Assembly: GCA_017392525.1 (NCBI GenBank)
Contig: JAFOVD010000029.1
Span: forward strand, 1 to 46,158
From: Lachnospiraceae bacterium
GTDB taxonomy: Bacteria; Bacillota; Clostridia; Lachnospirales; Lachnospiraceae
DNA: 46,158 nt
Reading direction: 5' to 3'
The notes below the pieces were generated by a model that saw only the letters and a program-made list of their open reading frames with translations, did no database searches and was not told the origin of the DNA. Below are positions 6,988-15,806 of this stretch, piece by piece. How positions within the stretch are numbered: position 1 is the first letter of the stretch; every line of letters begins with the position of its first letter. A program made the translations under genes and the position numbers.

Positions 6988-9636
6988 ATGAAATATGGTG
7001 TAAATGAATTAAGACGCAGTTACTTAGAGTTCTTCGAGAGTAAGGAACATCTTGCAATGAAGAGCTTTTCTTTAGTACCACACAATGATAACAGTCTTCT
7101 GCTTATCAATGCGGGAATGGCTCCATTGAAGCCTTATTTTACAGGACAGGAGATTCCACCTAGAAGACGTGTTACAACATGTCAGAAGTGTGTTCGTACT
7201 GGCGATATTGAGAATGTAGGTAAGACAGCTCGTCACTTAACATTCTTTGAAATGCTCGGTAACTTTTCTTTTGGAGATTACTTTAAGACAGAAGCAATCC
7301 ACTGGTCATGGGAATATCTTACAACTGTTCTGAAATTGGACCCTGAGAGATTATATCCTTCTATCTACGGAGAAGATGATGAGGCTTTCCGTATCTGGAA
7401 TGAGGAGATTGGTGTACCGGCTGAGAAGATTTATCGTTTCTATCGTGATCCTGAAACAGGAGAATGTGATAATTTCTGGGAGCATGGTGCAGGACCTTGT
7501 GGTCCATGTTCAGAAATCTATTATGACAGAGGTGAGAAGTACGGAACTGGCCCGGAAGATGTTATGGGCGGAGAAGGTGACAGATTTATGGAAATCTGGA
7601 ACAACGTATTTACTCAGTTCAATAATGATGGACATGGCAATTATACAGAATTAGTTCAGAAGAATATCGATACAGGTATGGGTCTTGAAAGACTTGCAGT
7701 TGTTATGCAGGATGTAGAGACTGTATTTGATATCGATACAATGAAGGCTATTCGTGATGCCGTTTGTGAACTTGCTGGTAAGAAGTATCGTGATGAAGAG
7801 AAATATGACGTTTCTATTCGTCTGATTACAGATCATATTCGTTCTACAACATTTATGATTTCTGATGGTATCTTACCTTCTAACGAAGGTCGTGGATATG
7901 TACTTCGTCGTTTGATTCGTCGTGCCGCAAGACATGGTAGAATGCTTGGTATTGACGGAACATTTATGGCTAAACTTGCTGAAGTCGTTATTCGTGAAAG
8001 CAAGGATGGTTATCCGGAATTAGAAGAGAAGAAGGACTTTATCTTCCGAGTTCTTACAGAAGAAGAAGAGAAGTTTAATAAGACAATCGATCAGGGACTT
8101 CAGATTTTATCTGACTTAGAGGATAGTTTAAAGGCTGAAGGCAAGACTGTACTTGCCGGTGCAGATGCATTTAAACTTTATGATACTTATGGTTTCCCTG
8201 TTGATCTTACAGCTGAAATCCTTGAAGAAAAAGGATTCACTTATGATGCAGATGAGTTCGAAAACTGCATGGAAGAACAGCGTGCCAAGGCTCGTGGAGC
8301 TCGTAAAGAGACAAACTACATGGGCAAGGATGCAACTGTATATGAAGAAATTGACCCGGCAATTACATCTAAGTTTGTCGGTTATGATTGTTTGACATAT
8401 ACATCTAAGATTTCTGTTATGACAACAGAAACAGAGATTGTAGAGTCATTAACAGAAGGACAGAAGGGAACTATTATCGTTGATGAAACTCCATTCTACG
8501 GTACAATGGGTGGACAGATTGGCGATACCGGTGTAATTAAGACTGCAGATGGCCAGTTCAAGGTAAAGGATACAATTCATCTTCTTGGTGGTAAGATTGG
8601 TCACGTAGGAGAAATGTTATCAGGATCTATTCAGACTGGTGATACAGTTGAGTTATCTGTTGATGCAGATAGAAGAAGCTTAATTGCAAAGAATCATAGT
8701 GCTACACATATTCTTCAGAAGGCTCTTCGTGAAGTTCTTGGTGATCATGTACAGCAGAAGGGTTCTGATGTAAATCCGGATCGTCTTCGTTTTGACTTTA
8801 CACATTTCTCAGCTATGACAGCAGAAGAAATCAAGAAAGTTGAGATATTAGTTAATCAGAGAATTCGTGCAGCTGTTCCTGTTGAAACAGATGTAATGTC
8901 TTTGGAAGAAGCTAAGAAGACAGGCGCTATGGCTCTCTTTGGTGAGAAGTATGGCGAGAGTGTACGAGTAGTACGTATGGGTGACTATTCTACAGAGCTT
9001 TGTGGTGGTACACATGTTTCAAATACAAGCGAAATTGTAGTTTTGAAGATTGTATCTGAAAGTGGTGTAGCATCAGGTGTTCGCCGTATTGAAGCCCTTA
9101 CAAATCAGGCTGTATTTGATTACTATGCAGAATTAGAGAAGACTATTGAACAGGCAGCAGAACTTCTTAAGACAAATGCTGCAGGCGTGGTAGAGCGTAT
9201 TTCTCATCTCAATAAGGAAGTAAAGGAATTATCTTCTGAAAACGAATCACTGAAGAGCCAGATGGCAAAGAATTCTATGGGTGATGTTTCTGATTCTGTT
9301 GAAGAAGTAAAGGGCGTGAAGTTCCTTGCAGTTCATGTTGACAATGTAGATATGAATGGACTTCGTGATCTTGGCGATCAGTTAAAAGATAAGATTGGTG
9401 AGGGTGTAGTTGTACTTGCATCCGCTTGTGATGGCAAGGTTAACCTCATTGCAATGGCAACAAAAGAAGCTGAGAAGAAGGGCGCACATGCCGGTAACCT
9501 AATTAAGGCAATCGCTAAAACTGTTGGCGGTGGTGGCGGCGGACGTCCAAATATGGCTCAGGCTGGTGGTAAGAACCCGGCAGGTATTGAAGATGCATTG
9601 AAAGAGGCTAAGACAGTACTGGAAAGCCAGTTATAA
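6988..9636 (+). CDS. alaS: Alanine--tRNA ligase
   Basis: Charges tRNA-Ala and edits mischarged Ser/Gly. The 882-residue length is standard. The class II catalytic core occupies roughly 1-240 (motif 2 around RHLTFFEMLGNFSFGDYF), followed by a tRNA-recognition domain. The editing domain carries the zinc motif HSATH near residue 570 and CGGTH near 670. The C-terminal oligomerisation/DHHA1 domain ends with the glycine-rich GGGGGGRPNMAQAGG. GGAGG lies nine bases or so before the ATG. No T-box leader was found between the promoter and the gene. The strong promoter-driven small gene upstream is its likely operon partner. Confidence 0.98.
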   Translation: MKYGVNELRRSYLEFFESKEHLAMKSFSLVPHNDNSLLLINAGMAPLKPYFTGQEIPPRRRVTTCQKCVRTGDIENVGKTARHLTFFEMLGNFSFGDYFKTEAIHWSWEYLTTVLKLDPERLYPSIYGEDDEAFRIWNEEIGVPAEKIYRFYRDPETGECDNFWEHGAGPCGPCSEIYYDRGEKYGTGPEDVMGGEGDRFMEIWNNVFTQFNNDGHGNYTELVQKNIDTGMGLERLAVVMQDVETVFDIDTMKAIRDAVCELAGKKYRDEEKYDVSIRLITDHIRSTTFMISDGILPSNEGRGYVLRRLIRRAARHGRMLGIDGTFMAKLAEVVIRESKDGYPELEEKKDFIFRVLTEEEEKFNKTIDQGLQILSDLEDSLKAEGKTVLAGADAFKLYDTYGFPVDLTAEILEEKGFTYDADEFENCMEEQRAKARGARKETNYMGKDATVYEEIDPAITSKFVGYDCLTYTSKISVMTTETEIVESLTEGQKGTIIVDETPFYGTMGGQIGDTGVIKTADGQFKVKDTIHLLGGKIGHVGEMLSGSIQTGDTVELSVDADRRSLIAKNHSATHILQKALREVLGDHVQQKGSDVNPDRLRFDFTHFSAMTAEEIKKVEILVNQRIRAAVPVETDVMSLEEAKKTGAMALFGEKYGESVRVVRMGDYSTELCGGTHVSNTSEIVVLKIVSESGVASGVRRIEALTNQAVFDYYAELEKTIEQAAELLKTNAAGVVERISHLNKEVKELSSENESLKSQMAKNSMGDVSDSVEEVKGVKFLAVHVDNVDMNGLRDLGDQLKDKIGEGVVVLASACDGKVNLIAMATKEAEKKGAHAGNLIKAIAKTVGGGGGGRPNMAQAGGKNPAGIEDALKEAKTVLESQL

Positions 9637-9692
9637 TGTTATCTTTAAGATAGAAAAGACTATAAATGCGTAAATTAATTATAGAAAAATTG

Positions 9693-9720
9693 TTGACGTG
9701 TTCGATTTTTATGCTATAAT
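9693..9720 (+). promoter_or_regulatory. Strong promoter for rpsU
   Basis: TTGACG (9693-9698), a 16-base spacer and TATAAT (9715-9720) preceded by TGC, giving an extended -10. Transcription should start near 9727, leaving a leader of about 67 bases before rpsU. Confidence 0.8.
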
Positions 9721-9727
9721 GTATTTC

Positions 9728-9774
9728 AGTGCAAAGATGAACCCAAACAGTTGAATCGCACTAGTACGCAACTG
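9728..9774 (+). ncRNA. rpsU leader with interleaved complementary segments (possible pseudoknot)
   Basis: AGTGC (9728-9732) can pair with GCACT (9758-9762), and CAGTTG (9748-9753) with CAACTG (9769-9774). The order a-b-a'-b' is that of an H-type pseudoknot with loops of 15, 4 and 6 bases. The last segment directly abuts the GGAGGGAGG Shine-Dalgarno region. The two stems could alternatively be exclusive hairpins. This is read by eye, and a regulatory role is inferred. Confidence 0.35.
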
Positions 9775-9793
9775 GAGGGAGGTTAGGAAAGAT

Positions 9794-9970
9794 ATGTCTA
9801 CTGTAATTGTAAAAGAAAATGAATCTTTAGACAGCGCATTACGTCGTTTTAAGAGAAGTTGTGCTAAGGCCGGCATCCAGCAGGAGATTCGTAAGAGAGA
9901 ACATTACGAAAAGCCAAGCGTAAAGCGTAAGAAGAAGTCTGAAGCAGCTAGAAAACGTAAGTATAACTAA
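9794..9970 (+). CDS. rpsU: 30S ribosomal protein S21
   Basis: A 58-residue, highly basic protein beginning [20 protein letters not shown] and continuing [20 protein letters not shown], with a lysine/arginine-rich tail ending RKRKYN. This is a full-length bacterial S21, which sits on the 30S platform near the anti-Shine-Dalgarno end of 16S rRNA. GGAGGGAGG upstream serves as the ribosome binding site region. It has its own promoter and terminator, so it is a single-gene unit. Confidence 0.97.
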   Translation: MSTVIVKENESLDSALRRFKRSCAKAGIQQEIRKREHYEKPSVKRKKKSEAARKRKYN

Positions 9971-9985
9971 GCTGTATGTAATATT

Positions 9986-10020
9986 GAGAGAGATACGATT
10001 CGGTATCTCTCTCTTTTTTT
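9986..10020 (+). terminator. Rho-independent terminator of rpsU
   Basis: An 11-bp stem (GAGAGAGATAC and GTATCTCTCTC) with a six-base loop, followed by an uninterrupted T run. The promoter of the next gene begins only a few bases after the T run. Confidence 0.9.
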
Positions 10021-10027
10021 GTTTTTT

Positions 10028-10036
10028 TGTTATAAT
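10028..10036 (+). promoter_or_regulatory. Extended -10 promoter for the lipoprotein gene
   Basis: TGTTATAAT follows the terminator T run almost directly and lies 34 bases before the lipoprotein start. No -35 match is seen, because the upstream bases belong to the rpsU terminator stem. Confidence 0.45.
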
Positions 10037-10070
10037 AAGGGTGATAAAACGATTGAACGGGGGGATTATT

Positions 10071-10511
10071 ATGAAAAAGAAGATTCTAGTATTTGCAGGT
10101 TTCATAATATCTGTTTTTCTTCTTGCGGGATGTAAGGAAAGCACATTAAATGAAACGAATTTCTCAGAACCTCTAGAAAATGCCGGTATGGCAGTTGGTG
10201 ATTCCATTGGTGTAAGCCTTGATAATCCTTCGATTAAGATGTGGAAGGTTTCTTATGACGGAGATGGTGGAGAAGTTCAGTATCTGGAATTTGCAGATGA
10301 GACCAGTGCTAAGAATCTCTATACGACACAAATCGATACGTATAAGACAATCACAGGGAAGGGAAGCTCCGGAGAATCTTATTATGCGTCTCAGGATGGC
10401 TTTTTCTATTATGCAGCTCTGATAGACGATAAGGTGGTTATTGCGACCGGAAAGTCTAAGAATTGGAAGACCATAAGAGAAATCCTCGATCAGATGCCAC
10501 AGGTTCCTTGA
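10071..10511 (+). CDS. Small lipoprotein of unknown function
   Basis: The 146-residue protein starts MKKKILVFAGFIISVFLLAGC, a lipoprotein signal peptide with lipobox LAGC and the lipidated cysteine at position 21. The mature part is about 125 residues, mildly acidic, with alternating hydrophobic and polar stretches suggesting a small globular extracellular domain. I do not recognise a family. ATG 10071 is preferred over the longer open frame because a G-rich ribosome binding site (GGGGGG, 10059-10064) and the signal peptide both fit it. It has its own promoter. The -35-like TTGACA at its stop may belong to prfC. Confidence 0.75.
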   Translation: MKKKILVFAGFIISVFLLAGCKESTLNETNFSEPLENAGMAVGDSIGVSLDNPSIKMWKVSYDGDGGEVQYLEFADETSAKNLYTTQIDTYKTITGKGSSGESYYASQDGFFYYAALIDDKVVIATGKSKNWKTIREILDQMPQVP

Positions 10512-10579
10512 CAATAAAGCGTCCTCTGAGATAAACTTATACGGTTTGAGATTAGATTTATATTTCGGAGGAATCAATC

Positions 10580-12169
10580 GTGTCAGATTTGAGAAAAGAA
10601 ATTGAAAAGAGAAGAACCTTCGCGATTATTTCGCATCCTGATGCCGGTAAAACAACATTGACAGAAAAGTTCTTATTATACGGTGGAGCTATTAATCAGG
10701 CGGGTTCCGTTAAGGGTAAAGCAACAGCAAAACATGCTGTTTCTGACTGGATGGAGATTGAAAAGCAGAGAGGTATTTCTGTAACATCGTCCGTTCTTCA
10801 GTTTAATTATGGTGGAATGTGTATCAACATTCTGGATACTCCTGGACATCAGGATTTCTCCGAGGATACATATAGAACACTTATGGCTGCAGATTCTGCC
10901 GTCATGGTTATCGATGCTTCAAAGGGTGTTGAAGCGCAGACAAGAAAGTTGTTTAAAGTTTGTGTTATGCGTCATATCCCTATCTTTACTTTTATCAATA
11001 AGATGGATCGTGAAGCAAGAGATACATTTGAACTTTTAGATGATATTGAGAATGAACTTGGTATCGCAACATGTCCTGTAAACTGGCCGATTGGTTCCGG
11101 CAAGGATTTCAAGGGCGTGTATGATAGAAATACAAAGAATATTATGACTTTTGCAGACACTTTAAAAGGTACTACAGAAGGTACAGAAAAGGAGATTTCC
11201 ATCGATGATCCTGCCCTTGTGGATGAAATTGGTGAAGAGATGAAGGCTACTCTTTTAGATGAAATGGAACTTCTCGATGGTGCAGGTGCTGAATTCGACC
11301 AGGAACTTGTTTCCAAGGGAGAACTTTCTCCGGTATTCTTTGGTTCAGCTCTTACAAACTTTGGCGTGGAAACATTCCTTCAGCATTTCCTGAAAATGAC
11401 TACATCGCCATTGCCAAGAAAGTCCGATATCGGCGAAATTGATCCATTCTCTGAAGATTTCTCTGCTTTTGTATTTAAGATTCAGGCAAATATGAACAAG
11501 GCTCACAGAGATCGAGTTGCCTTTATGCGTATTACGTCCGGTAAGTTTGAAGCCGGTATGAATGTATTCCATGTGCAGGGTGGCAAAGAAGTTCGACTTT
11601 CGCAGCCACAGCAGATGATGGCAGATGAACGTAAGATGGTAACAGAGGCCTATGCCGGAGATATTATCGGTGTGTTTGATCCGGGAATCTACTCTATTGG
11701 TGATACTCTAACAACTGCCAAAGACAGATTTGCATTTGAAGGTATTCCGACTTTCGCACCTGAACATTTTGCACGTGTTCGACAGGTTGATACAATGAAG
11801 CGTAAGCAGTTCATGAAGGGAATCAATCAGATTGCCCAGGAAGGTGCTATTCAGATTTTCCAGGAATTTAACACCGGTATGGAAGAAATTATTGTTGGTG
11901 TTGTTGGTGTTCTTCAGTTTGACGTTTTGAAGTTCCGTCTGGAAAATGAATATAATGTTGAGATTATTCTTGAGAATCTTCCATACGAGCATATTCGTTG
12001 GGTTGAGAACAAGGATATTGATATGAATTCTATTGTTGGTACATCCGATATGAAGAAGGTTATGGATCTTAAGGGAAGACCGTTACTTCTCTTTGTAAAC
12101 AGCTGGAGTGTCGGTATGGTTCTTGATAGAAATGATGGATTGGAATTGAGCGAATTCGGTCGTGAATAA
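10580..12169 (+). CDS. prfC: Peptide chain release factor 3
   Basis: A translational GTPase that removes RF1/RF2 from the ribosome after termination. The 529-residue length matches RF3. G-domain motifs: SHPDAGKTTLTEK (P loop), RGISVTSS (switch I), DTPGHQDF (switch II) and NKMDRE (G4). RF3-type domains II and III follow. The start is GTG 10580, with CGGAGG at 10566-10571. Upstream, TTGACA at 10508-10513 followed 18 bases later by TAAACT could be a weak promoter overlapping the lipoprotein stop codon. Confidence 0.96.
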   Translation: MSDLRKEIEKRRTFAIISHPDAGKTTLTEKFLLYGGAINQAGSVKGKATAKHAVSDWMEIEKQRGISVTSSVLQFNYGGMCINILDTPGHQDFSEDTYRTLMAADSAVMVIDASKGVEAQTRKLFKVCVMRHIPIFTFINKMDREARDTFELLDDIENELGIATCPVNWPIGSGKDFKGVYDRNTKNIMTFADTLKGTTEGTEKEISIDDPALVDEIGEEMKATLLDEMELLDGAGAEFDQELVSKGELSPVFFGSALTNFGVETFLQHFLKMTTSPLPRKSDIGEIDPFSEDFSAFVFKIQANMNKAHRDRVAFMRITSGKFEAGMNVFHVQGGKEVRLSQPQQMMADERKMVTEAYAGDIIGVFDPGIYSIGDTLTTAKDRFAFEGIPTFAPEHFARVRQVDTMKRKQFMKGINQIAQEGAIQIFQEFNTGMEEIIVGVVGVLQFDVLKFRLENEYNVEIILENLPYEHIRWVENKDIDMNSIVGTSDMKKVMDLKGRPLLLFVNSWSVGMVLDRNDGLELSEFGRE

Positions 12170-12178
12170 AATGAATAC

Positions 12179-12208
12179 TTGACGGTGATTTCTCATGGTG
12201 GGTATAAT
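12179..12208 (+). promoter_or_regulatory. Promoter-like sequence directly before a terminator hairpin
   Basis: TTGACG (12179-12184), an 18-base spacer and TATAAT (12203-12208). The predicted start near 12215 would fall inside the hairpin that follows, so any transcript would be extremely short or would have to read through. It may be a chance match, or an upstream recA promoter that is attenuated. Confidence 0.35.
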
Positions 12209-12211
12209 TAA

Positions 12212-12237
12212 GACAGTGGTTTTTGCCACTGTCTTTT
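12212..12237 (+). terminator. Rho-independent terminator after prfC
   Basis: GACAGTGG and CCACTGTC form an 8-bp stem with a six-base loop, followed by a T run. Confidence 0.85.
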
Positions 12238-12269
12238 TCTTAATTAATACATCTTAATTTCTAAAAATC

Positions 12270-12283
12270 GAACAAATTTTCGA
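12270..12283 (+). promoter_or_regulatory. Second, imperfect LexA box upstream of recA
   Basis: CGAACAAATTTTCG keeps the CGAAC-N4-GTTCG layout with one mismatch in the right half. It lies 60 bases upstream of the perfect box, before the recA -35. Confidence 0.45.
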
Positions 12284-12301
12284 TTTTCTTGTTTTCCCTT
12301 A

Positions 12302-12330
12302 TTGACATCAAAACTGAAGTGGTATAGTAT
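12302..12330 (+). promoter_or_regulatory. recA promoter
   Basis: TTGACA (12302-12307), a 17-base spacer and TAGTAT (12325-12330); TATAGT at 12323-12328 is an alternative -10 with 15 bases of spacing. The LexA box lies just downstream. Confidence 0.7.
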
Positions 12331-12343
12331 GTTAACAGAAATA

Positions 12344-12357
12344 CGAACACAGGTTCG
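12344..12357 (+). promoter_or_regulatory. LexA (SOS) box of recA
   Basis: CGAACACAGGTTCG matches the Gram-positive LexA consensus CGAAC-N4-GTTCG exactly. It lies at about +8 to +21 of the predicted transcript and 17 bases before the start codon of recA, where bound LexA would block transcription. Confidence 0.9.
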
Positions 12358-12374
12358 GTACGGAGGATTTACAA

Positions 12375-13406
12375 ATGGCAAAAGAAGATAAGCTTAAAGC
12401 ATTAGATGCTGCAATTTCACAGATTGAAAAACAGTATGGACGTGGTTCTATCATGAAGCTTGGTGATGAATCCAATATGATGAAGGTAGAGACTACTCCA
12501 ACAGGTTCTATTAGTTTAGATATCGCGTTGGGGCAGGGCGGACTGCCAAAGGGCAGAATTATTGAAATCTATGGACCGGAATCCAGTGGTAAGACAACTG
12601 TTGCACTTCACTGTGTTTCAGAAGTTCAGAAGCGTGGAGGCATTGCTGGATTTATTGATGCAGAACATGCACTTGACCCGGTATATGCTAAAAATATCGG
12701 TGTAGATATTGATAATTTATATATTTCTCAGCCGGATAGTGGTGAGCAGGCATTGGAGATTACAGAGACTATGGTACGTTCCGGTGCCGTTGATATTGTA
12801 ATTGTCGATTCTGTTGCTGCTCTTGTCCCTAAGGCTGAAATTGATGGTGATATGGGTGATTCTCATGTCGGTTTACAGGCGAGATTGATGTCGCAGGCAC
12901 TTCGTAAGTTGACAGCAGTTATTAGTAAGAGTAACTGTACAGTAATCTTTATCAACCAGTTGCGTGAGAAGGTTGGTATTATGTTTGGTAATCCGGAAAC
13001 TACAACAGGTGGTCGTGCATTGAAGTTCTATTCCTCTGTTCGTCTGGATGTTCGTCGTATTGAAGCAATCAAGCAGTCTGGTGAAGTGATTGGTAACAGA
13101 ACCAGAGTAAAGGTTGTTAAGAATAAGATTGCACCTCCATTCCGTGAAGCTGAATTTGATATTATGTTTGGTAAGGGAATCTCTCGTGAGGGTGATATCC
13201 TTGACAAGGCAGCAGAGATTGATGTGATCAGCAAGTCAGGTGCCTGGTATGCATATGAAGGTGAGAAGATTGGTCAGGGACGTGAGAATGCCAAGGAATA
13301 TTTACGTACTCATCCGGAGATTATGGAAGTTGTAGAACAGAAAGTGCGTGATCATTTTGGATTAAATGAAGATGCAGAAGGAGCTACTGATTCAGTAGAA
13401 GAATAA
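12375..13406 (+). CDS. recA: RecA recombinase
   Basis: The ATP-dependent strand-exchange protein, and the co-protease that triggers LexA cleavage. At 343 residues it is full length. The Walker A motif GPESSGKTT lies around residue 67 and Walker B in [12 protein letters not shown]. Also present are loop L1 ([18 protein letters not shown]) and loop L2 ([13 protein letters not shown]). The acidic tail is typical. CGGAGG precedes the ATG. A perfect LexA box lies in its leader, so expression should be SOS-induced. recX begins one base after its stop. Confidence 0.99.
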   Translation: MAKEDKLKALDAAISQIEKQYGRGSIMKLGDESNMMKVETTPTGSISLDIALGQGGLPKGRIIEIYGPESSGKTTVALHCVSEVQKRGGIAGFIDAEHALDPVYAKNIGVDIDNLYISQPDSGEQALEITETMVRSGAVDIVIVDSVAALVPKAEIDGDMGDSHVGLQARLMSQALRKLTAVISKSNCTVIFINQLREKVGIMFGNPETTTGGRALKFYSSVRLDVRRIEAIKQSGEVIGNRTRVKVVKNKIAPPFREAEFDIMFGKGISREGDILDKAAEIDVISKSGAWYAYEGEKIGQGRENAKEYLRTHPEIMEVVEQKVRDHFGLNEDAEGATDSVEE

Positions 13407-13407
13407 T

Positions 13408-14052
13408 ATGTATATCCTGGAGATTAAGAATGCCGGGACTGCAAAAGGTAAGTACAAAGTCTGTCTCGAAGGTGGGACAGACTTTGTTTTATACAGAAAG
13501 GAATTGGCAAAGTTTGATTTAAAAGAAGGACAGGACCTTTCTGAGGATACTTACGAGCAGATCCTGAGAGAAGTGCAGATTCCCAGAGCAAAGAAGCGGG
13601 CGATGCATCTTTTAGAGAAGATGGATCGTACGGAGCAGCAGCTTATTTCCAAGCTTAAAGAAAATGGATATGCCCCGGAGGCTATTTCTGAGGCTGTGGA
13701 ATATGTGAAATCTTATCATTATATTGACGATGACAGATATGCCAGATCCTATATCCGGATTCATCAGGAAAATAAAAGTAAAAAGCGACTGCAGCTTGAT
13801 CTTATGAGAAAGGGAATCGATAAAGAGATTATTGAATATGCTTTAGAAGAGGAATTTGAACAGTCAGAAGAGGAGATGATACAGGTTCTTCTTAAGAAAA
13901 AGCATTATGATCCCGGTTGTAAGGATCGAAAACAGAGGGATAAGATGTATCGTTTTTTGATGCAAAGGGGGTTTTCTTCTTCGGATATTTCTCGTGCCAT
14001 TGGTCAGTATGAAAATTGTTACGAAGATGATAACAATCCTTATATACAATAG
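13408..14052 (+). CDS. recX: RecX regulatory protein
   Basis: Binds RecA filaments and limits their activity. The 214-residue protein has the RecX pattern of tandem three-helix repeats: ...AMHLLEKMDRTEQQLISKLKENGY, then DDDRYARSYIRIHQENKSKKRLQLDLMRKGI, then the final repeat with MYRFLMQRGFSSSDISRAI. The placement one base after recA is the common recA-recX operon, so it shares the SOS control. The N-terminal 50 residues form a small extra beta-rich segment often present in Firmicutes RecX. Confidence 0.9.
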   Translation: MYILEIKNAGTAKGKYKVCLEGGTDFVLYRKELAKFDLKEGQDLSEDTYEQILREVQIPRAKKRAMHLLEKMDRTEQQLISKLKENGYAPEAISEAVEYVKSYHYIDDDRYARSYIRIHQENKSKKRLQLDLMRKGIDKEIIEYALEEEFEQSEEEMIQVLLKKKHYDPGCKDRKQRDKMYRFLMQRGFSSSDISRAIGQYENCYEDDNNPYIQ

Positions 14053-14085
14053 GTTTTGTTTACACTTTGTAGCCACCACAATATC

Positions 14086-14114
14086 TTGACAGTATCTGTC
14101 AGAAAGTTTACAAT
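14086..14114 (+). promoter_or_regulatory. Promoter of rny with a palindrome over the -35
   Basis: TTGACA (14086-14091), a 17-base spacer and TACAAT (14109-14114). The -35 is embedded in the inverted repeat TGACAG-TAT-CTGTCA (14087-14101), which could be an operator. Confidence 0.65.
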
Positions 14115-14180
14115 TTAGTTATTGAATTATGACAATTAAAGTTACAAATGAAATGTTGTAGTACAATGAAAAACTAAAAA

Positions 14181-14193
14181 AGGAGGTGCTCCT
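14181..14193 (+). promoter_or_regulatory. Ribosome binding site of rny inside a short hairpin
   Basis: AGGAGGTGCTCCT is a perfect inverted repeat (AGGAG/CTCCT, three-base loop) that contains the Shine-Dalgarno sequence and ends at the base before the GTG start codon. Forming it would hide the ribosome binding site. Confidence 0.5.
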
Positions 14194-15750
14194 GTGCCAA
14201 CAGTTGCTATCGTGATTATTGCAATTATCGTAACAGCTGTTATTACAATTCCAGTATCTCTTGCTGCGGCAAATCAATATCATCAGAAGGTGTCTGCTAA
14301 AAAAGTAGGCAATGCAGAAGATAAAGCCCGTGAAATCATCGATGAAGCGGTTAAGACAGCAGAGACAAAGAAGCGTGAGGCTCAGTTAGAGGCGAAGGAA
14401 GATGCTCTTCGTACCAAGAATGAATTGGACAAAGAAATCAGAGAACGTCGTGCTGAGATTCAGAGAAATGAGCATCGTATCGCTCAGAAGGAAGAAAATC
14501 TTGATAAAAAGATTGAAAACGTTGAGAGACACGAAGATTCTCTGAATGCAAAAGAGAAGAATCTGGAAAGAAGAACAGCAGAAGTTGCAAAGCTTAATCA
14601 GCAGCGTGTACAGGAACTAGAGAGAATCTCAGGATTAACCTCCGAACAAGCAAAAGAATTTCTATTAAAAACTGTTGAGGATGACATCAAAATTGATGCT
14701 GCAAAACTTGTAAAAGAGACTGTTGCAGCAGCCAAGGAAGATGCCAACAAAAAAGCCAAGGAGATTTTGGTTACTGCAATTCAGAAGTGTTCGGCAGATC
14801 ATGTGGCAGAGGCTACAATTTCTGTTGTTCAGCTTCCGAGTGACGAAATGAAGGGACGTATCATTGGTCGAGAGGGACGAAATATTCGTACTTTAGAGAC
14901 AATGACTGGGGTTGAATTAATTATTGATGACACACCAGAAGCTGTTGTTTTATCAGCTTTTGATCCAGTTCGACGTGAGATTGCTAGAATCGCACTTGAG
15001 AAATTAATCGTGGATGGACGTATTCATCCGGCGAGAATTGAAGAGACTGTTGAGTATGCTCGACGTGAGGTTGAGAATTCAATCCGTGAAGCAGGTGAAA
15101 CAGCAGTTCTTGAGGTAGGAGTTCAGGGTATACATCCAGAATTAGTGAAATACTTAGGACGTATGAAGTATCGTACCAGTTACGGACAGAATGCTTTAAA
15201 TCATTCTATTGAAGTAGCTGAGCTTGCAGGTTTGCTTGCTGCAGAAGTTGGGGAAGATGTTCGTATGGCTAAGAGGGCCGGACTGTTACATGATGTGGGT
15301 AAAGCCGTAGATCATGAGAGAGAGGGTTCACATATCCAGTTGGGTGCTGAGCTTTGTAAGAAGTATAAGGAATCACACCTTGTTATTAACACAGTAGAAT
15401 CACACCATGGGGACGTTGAGCCAGAGACATTAATCGCATGTCTGGTTCAGGCAGCTGATACAATTAGTGCTGCAAGACCTGGTGCTCGTCGTGAGACGAT
15501 GGAAGCTTATACACAGCGATTACAACAGTTAGAAGAGATCACTAATGATTTCAAGGGAGTAGAAAAATCTTTTGCTATTCAGGCGGGTAGAGAGATTCGA
15601 GTCATGGTAGTTCCTGATCAGGTAAATGATGCTGAAATGGTATTATTAGCTAGAGATATTTCAAAGAGAATTGAATCAGAATTGAAATATCCTGGTCAGA
15701 TTAAAGTAAATGTTATTCGTGAGTCACGTGTAACAGACTATGCGAAGTAG
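14194..15750 (+). CDS. rny: Ribonuclease Y
   Basis: The membrane-anchored endoribonuclease that initiates mRNA decay in Firmicutes. The 518-residue protein has the family layout: one N-terminal transmembrane helix ([20 protein letters not shown]), a long charged coiled coil (about 35-165), a KH domain ([15 protein letters not shown]) and an HD domain (catalytic His-Asp in [12 protein letters not shown]). The start is GTG 14194, seven bases after AGGAGG, within a hairpin. It has its own promoter and ends at a strong terminator, so it looks monocistronic. Confidence 0.97.
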   Translation: MPTVAIVIIAIIVTAVITIPVSLAAANQYHQKVSAKKVGNAEDKAREIIDEAVKTAETKKREAQLEAKEDALRTKNELDKEIRERRAEIQRNEHRIAQKEENLDKKIENVERHEDSLNAKEKNLERRTAEVAKLNQQRVQELERISGLTSEQAKEFLLKTVEDDIKIDAAKLVKETVAAAKEDANKKAKEILVTAIQKCSADHVAEATISVVQLPSDEMKGRIIGREGRNIRTLETMTGVELIIDDTPEAVVLSAFDPVRREIARIALEKLIVDGRIHPARIEETVEYARREVENSIREAGETAVLEVGVQGIHPELVKYLGRMKYRTSYGQNALNHSIEVAELAGLLAAEVGEDVRMAKRAGLLHDVGKAVDHEREGSHIQLGAELCKKYKESHLVINTVESHHGDVEPETLIACLVQAADTISAARPGARRETMEAYTQRLQQLEEITNDFKGVEKSFAIQAGREIRVMVVPDQVNDAEMVLLARDISKRIESELKYPGQIKVNVIRESRVTDYAK

Positions 15751-15757
15751 AAAACTT

Positions 15758-15787
15758 GGAGACGGCAATATGTCGTCTCCTTTTTTT
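15758..15787 (+). terminator. Rho-independent terminator of rny
   Basis: GGAGACG and CGTCTCC form a 7-bp GC-rich stem with a nine-base loop, followed by seven T. It ends just before the ribosome binding site of the NUDIX gene. Confidence 0.88.
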
Positions 15788-15806
15788 ATCGGAGAAGGGA
15801 GACTAT

